From assembly GCF_001945395.1 (NCBI RefSeq), contig NZ_MSXV01000058.1:312317-376316 (forward strand): 64,000 nt of DNA, given 5' to 3'. The notes under the pieces were generated by a model. That model ran no database searches. It worked only from the letters and a program-made list of their open reading frames with translations, and had not been told where the DNA came from. Of the stretch, positions 15,824 through 24,167 are shown piece by piece. The position numbers were made by a program, and so were the translations under genes. This stretch comes from Pseudomonas sp. PA15(2017) (GTDB lineage: Bacteria > Pseudomonadota > Gammaproteobacteria > Pseudomonadales > Pseudomonadaceae). Numbering within the stretch: the stretch's first letter is position 1; the number at the start of each line of letters is the position of its first letter.

Positions 15824-16031
15824 CATCCCTTCCTTCTCGTCGACTCACCGCGTCATTTCGGCCGCGGCAATAAAACCTAAATGCATGCGGGCCAGTATGA
15901 CGCAGCTTTTTGCGCATGCACGAACGTCAGTCGGCATTTTCCCCCGCGAGCCACATTGCGCAACGAAATGACAACAGGCCTAGGGTAGCCAAGCTGACTC
16001 TTGTACACTGGGGACTCGAACGGAGTATGAA

Positions 16032-16529
16032 ATGTTTTATCAGGCGCAAACGATAAGAATTCTTAGCCTAATGGTATTCCTGGGTATGGGCGCGGCGCTC
16101 AGCGGCTGCTCGACCTGGTTCTCGGACAGTTTCGAAGACCCGGACGTACGCCTGGTGGACGTCAACGTGGTCAAGGCCAAGCTGCTCGAGCAGCGCTTCA
16201 TCCTGCGCTTTCGCATCGATAACCCCAACGACGTCAGCTTGCCGGTACGCGGCCTCGAATACGTGGTGCACCTGAACGACGTGCTGCTCGCCGACGGCGA
16301 GTCGGAAGTCTGGTTCACCGTGCCGGCCAAGGGGCACCTGGAGTTCGACGTTCCCGTGCGCACTAACCTGTGGCGCCATGTACGCCAGGTGGTCAAGCTG
16401 CTGGAAGAGCCCGAGCAGCCTATTCGCTACCGCCTGCGGGGTGAAGTGAAAACCGGATTATTCTTCGGCCGCCGCGTGCACATGGCGCGCAATGGCGAGA
16501 TAATTCCCGGCGATTATCTCCCGGAGTGA
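16032..16529 (+). CDS. LEA14-like (WHy domain) lipoprotein
   Basis: A 165-residue lipoprotein with lipobox ALSGC (Cys about residue 26) and a water-stress/hypersensitive-response (LEA type 2) beta-sandwich domain: LEQRFILRFRIDNPNDVSLPVRGLEY is the typical WHy signature. Such domains occur in desiccation-related and envelope proteins. It starts a run of three closely spaced genes (next gene begins six bases on). A hydrophobic first segment supports export. Confidence 0.85.
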   Translation: MFYQAQTIRILSLMVFLGMGAALSGCSTWFSDSFEDPDVRLVDVNVVKAKLLEQRFILRFRIDNPNDVSLPVRGLEYVVHLNDVLLADGESEVWFTVPAKGHLEFDVPVRTNLWRHVRQVVKLLEEPEQPIRYRLRGEVKTGLFFGRRVHMARNGEIIPGDYLPE

Positions 16530-16534
16530 CCCGC

Positions 16535-16738
16535 ATGACCCAGCAACCCCACGTCCATGGCCCAGACTGCAACCACGATCACGACCATGATCATCACCAC
16601 GATCACGGTCATGTGCACGGCCCGCACTGCAACCATGCGCCTCAGGAGCCGGTACGCAATACCCTGAAGGACGTTGGCCGCAACGACCCCTGCCCATGCG
16701 GCAGCGACAAGAAATTCAAGAAGTGCCATGGGGCTTGA
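16535..16738 (+). CDS. Small His-rich protein with C-terminal SEC-C zinc motif
   Basis: A 67-residue protein with two metal-binding halves. Residues 6-35 are extremely His/Asp-rich with two HGP(D/H)CNH units, and the C-terminus has the SEC-C zinc motif GRNDPCPCGSDKKFKKCHGA. Such a composition suggests a metal-binding or metal-storage role, probably Zn or Ni, in the cytoplasm. It starts at ATG 16535; its stop codon overlaps the start of the next gene by 11 bases. The SEC-C part is like the C-terminus of YchJ about 1.3 kb upstream. Confidence 0.83.
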   Translation: MTQQPHVHGPDCNHDHDHDHHHDHGHVHGPHCNHAPQEPVRNTLKDVGRNDPCPCGSDKKFKKCHGA

Positions 16739-17180
16739 TCAGTTCCTGATCCTGCTCGCGGTACTGATCGTCGGCGCGCTCGTCTTCTACGCGGCTTACC
16801 TCTGGCGCCAGGTCTGGGCCAGGCAGCATCAGCAGGCGCGAGTGCGCCTCGCGCAACGCCAGCGCTTGCATGACGATCTGCGGGTGCTGGCAAGCTCCCT
16901 GCTCGACGGCCAACTGCCGCTGATCGAAGGCGCCATCCGCATCAAGGTGCTGCTCGACAATTATGACAGCGCGTTGAGCCTCATGCCCCAGGCCCAAGTG
17001 TTCCAGCGTCTGTACGACGCCACCGCCCATGTACCGACCCATGCCGACTGGCAGGCCCTGAGCCGAGTTGAACGCCGCCAGCACGAGGCGCGTTTCGCCG
17101 AGCTGAGCGAGGCCCATCGGAAGCAGGCTCACCAGGGCGCACGCTGGTTGCTCGACGAGGGGCTGGCCGCCCGGCCATAA
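16728..17180 (+). CDS. DUF2489 membrane-anchored protein
   Basis: A 150-residue protein with one N-terminal membrane helix (LILLAVLIVGALVFYAAYLW) and a soluble helical domain (RLAQRQRLHDDLRVLASSLLDGQLPLIEGAIRIKVLLDNY) of the DUF2489 type. The ATG at 16728 lies inside the last codons of the SEC-C gene, so translation is coupled. Function unknown. The 114 bases that follow, before quiP, hold a short pyrimidine-rich stretch and a CAGGAG ribosome site. Confidence 0.85.
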   Translation: MGLDQFLILLAVLIVGALVFYAAYLWRQVWARQHQQARVRLAQRQRLHDDLRVLASSLLDGQLPLIEGAIRIKVLLDNYDSALSLMPQAQVFQRLYDATAHVPTHADWQALSRVERRQHEARFAELSEAHRKQAHQGARWLLDEGLAARP

Positions 17181-17294
17181 CCCCACGTCGCATCGCCTCT
17201 CGCGCCACTTGCCAGGCGTGATGGGGCTCTCTACCTTTACCGCCGTTCGCGCCCAGGCGCCGCCCACCAGCCTTTTTCTTCAGGAGTCCGCCGC

Positions 17295-19826
17295 ATGCTG
17301 CCGCGCGCTTTCCGTCCTCTCGCCACCCTGAGCCTCGCCGGCCTCGTCACCGGTATGGTCGCGCTGAGCGGTTGCCAATCTCTGCTCGACAGCCGTTATC
17401 GCAGCAGCGTGGCGCCGGATCAGGGCTCCTTTCGCGTCCAGGGTCTGGCGCAGACCGCCTCGGTGCGCCGTAACCCGCTCGGTATGCCGCTGATCGAGAC
17501 CCACACCTTCCACGACGCCCTGTTCACTCTGGGCTACGTGCATGCCAGCGATCGTCTCAGCCAGATGGTCAGCCTGCGCCTGATGGCCGAGGGCCGCCTG
17601 GCCGAGATGGCCGGCCCCGGCGTGCTGGAGATGGACCGTTTCATGCGCGCGGTGAACCTGAAAAAGAGCGCCGAGGTGCTCTACAAGAATGCCTCGCCAC
17701 GCATGAAGGCGTTCTTCGAGGTCTACGCCCGCGGCGTCAACGCCTACCTGTTCCGCTATCGCGACAAGCTGCCGATGGACCTGGCCGAAGCCGGCTATCG
17801 CCCGCCGTACTGGAAGCCGGAAGACTCGGTACTGGTGTTCTGCCTGCTCAACTTCGGTCTGTCGGTGAACCTGCAGGAAGAAATCGCCGCCCTGAGCCTG
17901 ACCCAGAAGGTCGGCGCCGACAAACTCGCCTGGCTGCTGCCCACCTATCCGGACGAGCCGCTGCCGGTCGAGGAGGCCGACAAGCTCAAGGGCCTGAACC
18001 TGGGCAGCAACATCCCCGGCCTGCAGGCAGTGAAGAGCGCCGCCGCCCAGGTGTCCGAACAGCACATGCTCGGCGTGGCCGCCTCGAACAACTGGGCTAT
18101 CGGCCCGTCGCGCAGCCGCAGCGGCAAGAGCCTGCTGGCCAACGACATGCACCTGCCGATCGAGCTGCCCTCGGTATGGAGTTTCGTGCAGATTCGGGCC
18201 CCGAAATTCCAGGCCTCCGGGGTCACGGTCGCAGGCATTCCTGCGGTGGTTGCCGGCTTCAACGGCAAGCTCGCGTGGGGCATGACCATGGTCATGGGCG
18301 ATAATCAGGACCTGTTCCTCGAGCAGGTCAAGCGCGAGGGCAATCGCCTGCTGTACCTCGCCGACGGCAAGTGGCAGCCGGCCGTGCAGCGCCAGGAAAC
18401 CTTCTTCATCAAGGGCCAGAAACCGATCCGCGAGACCGTCTACGAAACCCGTCACGGCCCGCTGCTCAATAGCGTGCTGGGCGAGCGCAAGCACCCCATG
18501 CAACCACTGCAGATCCAGAGCGGCTACGGCCTGGCGCTACAGACCGCGCAGTTCGAAAACGACGCCAGCCTGGACGCCTTCTTCGACCTGTCCCGCGCCC
18601 AGTCGGTCGAGCAGGCCTTCGAGGCAACCCGGGAAATCCGCGCCATGCCGCTGAACCTGGTGTTCGCCGATGCCGAGCATATCGGCTGGCAGGTCACCGG
18701 ACGCTTCCCCAATCGCCGTGAAGGCCTGGGCCTGGTGCCGTCACCCGGCTGGAACAGCCGTTACGAGTGGGACGGTTTTGCCGACCCCATGCTCCACCCC
18801 TATGACCAGGACCCGCAGCAGGGCTGGCTGGGCAGTGCCAACCAGCGCAGCGCACCGCGTGGCTACGGCATGCAGTTGTCCAACTCGTGGTATGCGCCGG
18901 AACGCTACGAGCGCATCGCGCAGCTGGCCGGCAGCGGCCGCCACGACACGCAAAGCATGATCGCCATGCAGTACGACCAGACCTCGCCCTTTGTGGCCAA
19001 ACTGCAGAGCATGTTCGAAGCACAGAACATGGCCGCGCCGCTGCGCCAGGCCATCGACCGCCTGCCCGAAGCACAACGCGGCAAGGCTCGCGAGGCCCTG
19101 AGCCGGCTGATGGCCTTCGACGGCAAGCTCGCGGCCACTTCCGCGGACGCCGCCGTATACGGCGCCTTCCTGCACCAGAGCGCCCGGGAGATATTCCTCG
19201 ATGAACTGGGTCCGGACACTTCGCCGGCCTGGAAGGCTCTGGTCGATACCGCCAACCTGTCCTATTCGGCGCAGGCCGATCATCTGCTCGGCCGTGACGA
19301 CAGCCCGTTCTGGAACGACGTGCGCACCGCCCAGCAGGAGGACAAGCCGACGATCCTGGCGCGCAGCCTGGCGGCCAGCATCGAGCTGCTCGAACAGCGT
19401 CTGGGCGCCGATCACAATGCCTGGCAGTGGGGCAAGCTGCACACCCATGAATGGCGCAGCGCCAGCACGCAGATGGCGCCTTACCTGAGCGCCGGGCAGC
19501 GCGCCAGCATCGCCTCGCTCAAGGGTTATCTGGATCGCGGCCCATACCCTGCCGGTGGTGACCACAGCACCCTGAACGTTTCGGCCTACAACTGGGGCCA
19601 GGATTTCGATACCTGGCTGATCCCGAGCATGCGCATGATCGTCGACTTCGGCCGCGAGGAGCCGATGATCGGCCTCAACAGCTCCGGACAGTCGGGCAAC
19701 CCGGCCAGCCCGCACTATGCCGACGGCATCGACGCCTGGCGGCGCGCGCAGTACGTCAGCTTCCCGGTGCTGCAACAGAACCTGGAGAAGACCTACGGGC
19801 GCAAACGCCTGTTGCTGACGCCTTGA
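17295..19826 (+). CDS. quiP: Acyl-homoserine-lactone acylase QuiP (Ntn hydrolase)
   Basis: A 843-residue N-terminal-nucleophile amidohydrolase of the penicillin acylase family that cleaves the acyl chain from long-chain N-acyl-homoserine lactones, so degrading a quorum signal. Visible order: signal/lipobox-like MVALSGC, alpha chain, spacer, then the self-cleavage site before Ser264 in GVAASNNWAIG, which becomes the beta-chain N-terminus. Other beta-chain marks are NDMHLPIELPSVW and GVTVAGIPAVVAGFNGKLAWG. Length agrees with P. aeruginosa QuiP, whose gene ends the same small-gene cluster. Acts in the periplasm. Confidence 0.93.
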   Translation: MLPRAFRPLATLSLAGLVTGMVALSGCQSLLDSRYRSSVAPDQGSFRVQGLAQTASVRRNPLGMPLIETHTFHDALFTLGYVHASDRLSQMVSLRLMAEGRLAEMAGPGVLEMDRFMRAVNLKKSAEVLYKNASPRMKAFFEVYARGVNAYLFRYRDKLPMDLAEAGYRPPYWKPEDSVLVFCLLNFGLSVNLQEEIAALSLTQKVGADKLAWLLPTYPDEPLPVEEADKLKGLNLGSNIPGLQAVKSAAAQVSEQHMLGVAASNNWAIGPSRSRSGKSLLANDMHLPIELPSVWSFVQIRAPKFQASGVTVAGIPAVVAGFNGKLAWGMTMVMGDNQDLFLEQVKREGNRLLYLADGKWQPAVQRQETFFIKGQKPIRETVYETRHGPLLNSVLGERKHPMQPLQIQSGYGLALQTAQFENDASLDAFFDLSRAQSVEQAFEATREIRAMPLNLVFADAEHIGWQVTGRFPNRREGLGLVPSPGWNSRYEWDGFADPMLHPYDQDPQQGWLGSANQRSAPRGYGMQLSNSWYAPERYERIAQLAGSGRHDTQSMIAMQYDQTSPFVAKLQSMFEAQNMAAPLRQAIDRLPEAQRGKAREALSRLMAFDGKLAATSADAAVYGAFLHQSAREIFLDELGPDTSPAWKALVDTANLSYSAQADHLLGRDDSPFWNDVRTAQQEDKPTILARSLAASIELLEQRLGADHNAWQWGKLHTHEWRSASTQMAPYLSAGQRASIASLKGYLDRGPYPAGGDHSTLNVSAYNWGQDFDTWLIPSMRMIVDFGREEPMIGLNSSGQSGNPASPHYADGIDAWRRAQYVSFPVLQQNLEKTYGRKRLLLTP

Positions 19827-19844
19827 GGCACCAGGCTGGTGCCT
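19826..19844. promoter_or_regulatory. NtrC-like palindrome upstream of the nas operon
   Basis: AGGCACCAG-G-CTGGTGCCT is a perfect 9-bp inverted repeat that contains GCACC-N5-GGTGC, the NtrC core. A weaker second site (GCACCAGCTCGGGGC) lies at 19848-19862. They are about 130-150 bases upstream of the sigma-54 element at 19975, a normal enhancer distance. It could also act as a hairpin end for quiP, but it lacks a T-tract. Confidence 0.65.
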
Positions 19845-19974
19845 TGCGCACCAGCTCGGGGCAGTGAAACTGCAACGCAAGCGACAAACTGGCGTAGGCC
19901 TGCGCCAGTACCGGCGCCCGGTAGCGCTTGTCGGGCGCGAGCGTCGCCTGCCGAACGCGCATCTTTGAAGCTGA

Positions 19975-19991
19975 TTGGCACACTCCCTGCT
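19975..19991 (+). promoter_or_regulatory. Sigma-54 promoter of the nas operon
   Basis: TTGGCACACTCCCTGCT has the invariant GG (19977-78) and GC (19989-90) exactly ten bases apart and the TGGCAC -24 box. Transcription should start near 20002, giving a leader of about 136 bases. Nitrogen control through NtrC is expected. Confidence 0.82.
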
Positions 19992-20033
19992 GATGTACCC
20001 GCAGACATCGAGCCTGTCGGCATACGGCAGGCC

Positions 20034-20066
20034 CCCGAAACGAATCGGGACCGGACAAAGGCGTCC
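20034..20066 (+). promoter_or_regulatory. Twin hexaloop ANTAR-binding RNA motif (NasR target)
   Basis: Two adjacent small hairpins, three bases apart. P1 is CCCGA-AACGAA-TCGGG (20034-20049). P2 is GGAC-AAAGGC-GTCC (20053-20066). Both loops are six bases with A at position 1 and G at position 4, the known rule for ANTAR protein targets. P2 uses bases that also form the 5' arm of the terminator at 20059-20090, so the two structures exclude each other. An extra hairpin (20012-20032) precedes them. Confidence 0.8.
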
Positions 20067-20096
20067 TTGCACTCACGGTGCAGGATGCCTTTTTTT
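20059..20096 (+). terminator. Leader attenuator terminator of the nas operon
   Basis: Stem AGGCGTCCTTGCAC paired with GTGCAGGATGCCT (one G-U pair, one bulged T, loop TCACG) followed by seven T. It lies between the sigma-54 promoter and the first gene, so it stops transcription unless NasR holds the overlapping P2 hairpin. Confidence 0.9.
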
Positions 20097-20137
20097 CGGC
20101 CCCACGTTGGCCCGGGTCAGCTCAACGGAGGTTGCGG

Positions 20138-21388
20138 ATGAAACGCTTGAAACTGGTGATGATCGGCAACGGCATGGCCGGCGTGCGCACGCTCGAAGAG
20201 CTGCTGAAGATTGCCCCCGACCTCTACGACATCACCGTGTTCGGCGCCGAACCGCACCCCAACTACAACCGCATCCTGCTTTCGCCGGTACTGGCCGGTG
20301 AGCAGACCTTCGACGACATCGTGCTCAACGACCTTGCCTGGTATGCCGACCACGGCATCGAACTGCGCCTGGGCCGCAAGGTGGTGGAGATCGACCGCAT
20401 CCGCCGCCAGGTGATTGCCGATGACGGCAGCCGCGCCGCGTACGACCGCCTGCTGATCACCACCGGCTCGCGACCGTTCATGCTGCCGATTCCCGGCAAC
20501 ACGCTGGACGGTGTAATCGGCTACCGCGACATCGCCGACACCCGCCTCATGCTCGACAGCGCCACCCAACACCGCCGCGCGGTGGTGATCGGCGGCGGCC
20601 TGCTGGGCCTGGAAGCGGCCCACGGCCTCAAGCTACGTGGCATGGACGTCAGCGTGGTGCATAACGGCGCGACCCTACTGGAGCGCCAGCTCGACGAGCG
20701 CGCCGGGCGTCTGCTACAGGCTGCACTGGAGCGCCGCGGCCTGCACTTCGCCCTTGGCAAGCAAACCAGCGAACTCATCGGCAATGCTGCCGGCCGGGTC
20801 AGCGCCGTGCGCTTCAGCGATGGCGAGAGCCTGCCGGCCGACCTGGTGGTGATGGCCGCCGGCATTCGCCCCAATATCGAACTGGCCCAGCGCGCCGGCC
20901 TGCCCTGCGCCCGTGGCATCCTGGTCGACGACACGCTGCAGAGCTTCGACCCACGCATCTACGCGGTGGGCGAATGCGTCAGCCACCGCGGCGTCGCCTA
21001 CGGCCTGGTGGCGCCGTTGTTCGAGCAGGCCCGCGTGTGCGCCAGCCACCTGGCCATGCAGGGCTATCGTCGCTACCTCGGTTCGCAGACCGCCACCAAG
21101 CTCAAGGTCACCGGCATCGAGGTGTTTTCCGCCGGGGATTTTGCCGGCGGCCCAGGCACGCAGCGCATCATCCTGGACGACCCGACCACCGGCAGCTACC
21201 GCAAGCTGGTGCTGAAGAACGATGTGCTGGTCGGTGCCTGCCTGTACGGCGATACCGCTGATGGCGCCTGGTATCTGCAGCTGATCCGCGAAGGCCGCAA
21301 CGTGGCCGCCATCCGCGACCTGCTGATGTTCGGCGACGAGGCTGTGGCCATGCCTGCCGAACCGCTGCTTCTGCAGGGAGCAGCCTGA
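20138..21388 (+). CDS. FAD/NAD(P)H electron-transfer subunit of assimilatory nitrate reductase (NirB N-terminal-like)
   Basis: A 416-residue pyridine-nucleotide-disulfide oxidoreductase resembling the N-terminal FAD part of NirB and the electron-transfer subunits of assimilatory nitrate reductase. FAD motif VMIGNGMAGVRTLEELL (near residue 7), NAD motif VVIGGGLLGLEAAHGL (near 150), and the second FAD contact YAVGECVSH (near 282). It lacks the [2Fe-2S] and siroheme domains of full NirB, so it is not a nitrite reductase. It probably passes NAD(P)H electrons to NasA, whose start overlaps its stop by one base. Start fixed by GGAGG before 20138. Confidence 0.85.
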   Translation: MKRLKLVMIGNGMAGVRTLEELLKIAPDLYDITVFGAEPHPNYNRILLSPVLAGEQTFDDIVLNDLAWYADHGIELRLGRKVVEIDRIRRQVIADDGSRAAYDRLLITTGSRPFMLPIPGNTLDGVIGYRDIADTRLMLDSATQHRRAVVIGGGLLGLEAAHGLKLRGMDVSVVHNGATLLERQLDERAGRLLQAALERRGLHFALGKQTSELIGNAAGRVSAVRFSDGESLPADLVVMAAGIRPNIELAQRAGLPCARGILVDDTLQSFDPRIYAVGECVSHRGVAYGLVAPLFEQARVCASHLAMQGYRRYLGSQTATKLKVTGIEVFSAGDFAGGPGTQRIILDDPTTGSYRKLVLKNDVLVGACLYGDTADGAWYLQLIREGRNVAAIRDLLMFGDEAVAMPAEPLLLQGAA

Positions 21389-24129
21389 TGAACGATCGCT
21401 CCACACAGACCACCGCCTCGACCTGCTGCTACTGCGGCGTTGGCTGCGGCGTGCTGATCGAGCACGATGACGAACGCATTCTCGGTGTCAGTGGCGATCC
21501 GGCTCATCCGGCCAACTTCGGCAAACTGTGCAGCAAGGGCGCTTCGCTGCACCTGACCGGCGACATCGCCGCCCGCGCCTTGTACCCCGAGCTACGCCTG
21601 GGCAAGAACCTGGGCCGTACCCGCACGGCTTGGGACAGCGCCCTGGATCACGCTGCCGATGTGTTCGCCGCCACCATCCGCGAGCACGGCCCGGACAGCG
21701 TCGCCTTCTACATTTCCGGGCAGCTGCTGACCGAGGACTACTACGCCTTCAACAAGCTGGCACGCGCCCTGGTCGCTACCAACAACATCGACAGCAATTC
21801 GCGCCTGTGCATGTCCTCGGCCGTGGTCGGCTACAAGCGCAGCCTGGGCGCCGACGCGCCGCCCTGCTCCTACGAAGACATCGAAGAAGCCGACACCCTG
21901 CTGATCATCGGCAGCAACATGGCCTATGCCCACCCGATCCTGTTTCGTCGCCTGGAAGCCGCCAAGGCCGGCAACCCGCAGATGAAGGTCATCGTCGTCG
22001 ATCCGCGGCGTACCGATACCTGCGAACTGGCCGACCTGCACGTGGCCATCGCACCCGGTAGCGATGTGGCGCTGCTGCACGGCGTATTGCACCTCTTGTT
22101 GGAACAGGGGCGGATCGACCACGTCTTCATCGAAGCGCATACCGAAGGCTTCGACGCGCTGCAAAGCCTGGTTGCCGAATACGAGCCCGCGCGCGTGGCC
22201 GAGCTGTGCGCGATCAGCGAGATGGAACTGCGCCGCTGCGCCGACTGGATCGGCCGCTCGCCACGCCTCCTGTCGTTGTGGTGCATGGGCGTCAACCAGT
22301 CCACCGCCGGCACCGCGAAGAACGCCGCGATCATCAACCTGCACCTGGCCACCGGGCAGATCGGCAAGATCGGCAGCGGCCCCTTCTCGCTGACCGGCCA
22401 ACCCAATGCCATGGGCGGGCGGGAGACCGGCAGCCTGTCCAACCTGCTGCCCGGTCACCGCGAGGTCGCCAACCCCGAGCACCGCGCCGAGGTAGCAGCC
22501 TACTGGGGCGTCGACCAGTTGCCGGAGACGCCGGGGCTCAGCGCCGTGGAGCTGTTCGAGGCCGTCGGCAGCGGCAGGATCAAGGCGCTGTGGATCGCCT
22601 GCACCAACCCGGCTCAGTCGATGCCCGATCAGCACAAGATTCATCAGGCTCTACGCGATTGCCCGTTCGTGGTGGTGCAGGAGGCGTTCTTTACCACCGA
22701 AACCTGTCGCTTCGCCGACCTGCTGTTGCCCGCTGCGAGCTGGGGCGAGAAGGAAGGCACAGTGACCAACTCCGAGCGTCGCGTCAGCCGTGTGCGCCGC
22801 GCGGTGCCGGCGCCTGGCGAAGCGCGGGCGGATTGGTCGATCACCTGCGACTTCGCCCGGCGCCTGGAAGCCAGACTGCCTGGCGTAGCGTCCGGCCACT
22901 TCGCCTTCCACACTGCCGAGCAACTGTTCGAGGAGTACAAGGTGCTCACCCGCCAGCGTGACCTGGACCTCAGCGGGCTCGGTTATGGCCTGCTGGAAGC
23001 CCACGGCCCACAGCAGTGGCCGTTTCCGGAAGGCGCCGAGCACGGCACGCCGCGCCTCTACGGCGATGGCCGCTTTCCGAGCGCCAGCGGCCGTGCGCGC
23101 TTTGTCGCCGAGGCTTATCAACCGCCCAGGGAACCACGCGATGAGCGCTATCCACTGACGCTCAATACCGGTCGGCTGCGCGATCAATGGCACGGCATGA
23201 GCCGCACCGGCACTGCACCACGACTGTTCGCCCATGTCGAGGAACCGCTATTGGGCCTGCACCCCCAGGACATGGCGCAGCGGCAGCTGCAGGACGGCGC
23301 ACTGGTCGAGGTACACAGCCGCCGTGCTGCGCTGGTCGTGCGTGTGCAGACCGATGCCAGCCTGCGACCAGGCCAGGCATTCCTGCCCATGCATTGGGGC
23401 GACCGTTTTCTCAAGGGCCTGGGCATCAACGCCCTGACCCTGCCGGCGTTCGATGCGCTGTCCAAGCAACCCGAGCTGAAGCACGCCGGCATCGAGGTGC
23501 AGGCCATCGACCTGCCCTGGACCTTGCAGGCGCTGATCGAAGGTGACGTGCAGCAGCGCCTGGAGGCCTTGCGCCCGCTGTGTGACCGCTTTGCCTATGC
23601 CAGCCTCGGCCTGGTCGGCCGCGAGACGCCGGCCCTGGTGCTGCGCGCCGCCCACTATCACGCCCCCGCGGCGCAATTGCGCGATCAGTTGCACGAGTGC
23701 CTGGGCCTGAGCGATGGCCCGGTGATGCGCTACGACGACCCGCGCGAGGAACGGGGCTGCATCCCCATTCACAAACGGGTGCGCATCGAGGAAGGCCGCC
23801 TGACCGGCTATTGCCTGAGCGGCGAAACCCGAGCGCGCAACTGGCTGCGTGAGCTCTGGCAGAACCAGACCTCGCTGGACGATGACACCGGTCGCGTCCT
23901 ACGGCGCTGGCTGCTGGCACCGCTGGAGTCGCCGCCCGGGCGGACCGCGACACGCGCCGGCAAAACCCTGTGCACCTGCATGAACGTCAGCGAGGCAGCC
24001 ATCCGCGAAGGCATCGAACGCGGCTGCGACCTCCCCGCACTGAAACAGACTCTTGGCTGTGGGACGCAGTGCGGCTCCTGCGTCCCGGAAATCAAGCGCC
24101 TGCTGGCGCTGCAAACTATCGAAGCCTGA
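21388..24129 (+). CDS. nasA: Assimilatory nitrate reductase catalytic subunit
   Basis: A 913-residue cytoplasmic molybdopterin (bis-MGD) enzyme that reduces nitrate to nitrite for growth. N-terminal [4Fe-4S] motif CCYCGVGCGV...GKLCSKG (residues about 13-50), MGD-binding core with SRLCMSSAVVGYKRSLGADA, the molydopterin-dinucleotide binding domain from about residue 585 (LTLNTGRLRDQWHGMSRTG), and a C-terminal BFD-like [2Fe-2S] domain (CTCMNV and CGTQCGSC). The BFD domain is the likely entry point for electrons from the upstream FAD protein. ATG overlaps the previous TGA. Confidence 0.95.
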   Translation: MNDRSTQTTASTCCYCGVGCGVLIEHDDERILGVSGDPAHPANFGKLCSKGASLHLTGDIAARALYPELRLGKNLGRTRTAWDSALDHAADVFAATIREHGPDSVAFYISGQLLTEDYYAFNKLARALVATNNIDSNSRLCMSSAVVGYKRSLGADAPPCSYEDIEEADTLLIIGSNMAYAHPILFRRLEAAKAGNPQMKVIVVDPRRTDTCELADLHVAIAPGSDVALLHGVLHLLLEQGRIDHVFIEAHTEGFDALQSLVAEYEPARVAELCAISEMELRRCADWIGRSPRLLSLWCMGVNQSTAGTAKNAAIINLHLATGQIGKIGSGPFSLTGQPNAMGGRETGSLSNLLPGHREVANPEHRAEVAAYWGVDQLPETPGLSAVELFEAVGSGRIKALWIACTNPAQSMPDQHKIHQALRDCPFVVVQEAFFTTETCRFADLLLPAASWGEKEGTVTNSERRVSRVRRAVPAPGEARADWSITCDFARRLEARLPGVASGHFAFHTAEQLFEEYKVLTRQRDLDLSGLGYGLLEAHGPQQWPFPEGAEHGTPRLYGDGRFPSASGRARFVAEAYQPPREPRDERYPLTLNTGRLRDQWHGMSRTGTAPRLFAHVEEPLLGLHPQDMAQRQLQDGALVEVHSRRAALVVRVQTDASLRPGQAFLPMHWGDRFLKGLGINALTLPAFDALSKQPELKHAGIEVQAIDLPWTLQALIEGDVQQRLEALRPLCDRFAYASLGLVGRETPALVLRAAHYHAPAAQLRDQLHECLGLSDGPVMRYDDPREERGCIPIHKRVRIEEGRLTGYCLSGETRARNWLRELWQNQTSLDDDTGRVLRRWLLAPLESPPGRTATRAGKTLCTCMNVSEAAIREGIERGCDLPALKQTLGCGTQCGSCVPEIKRLLALQTIEA

Positions 24130-24167
24130 CAGAGATCAGGCCGACCCGAACCATGAGGATTACCGTG

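Noticed and set aside
19826..19844. Palindrome as the quiP terminator
   Set aside because: The stem has no T-tract; its GCACC-N5-GGTGC core and distance from the sigma-54 element fit NtrC better.
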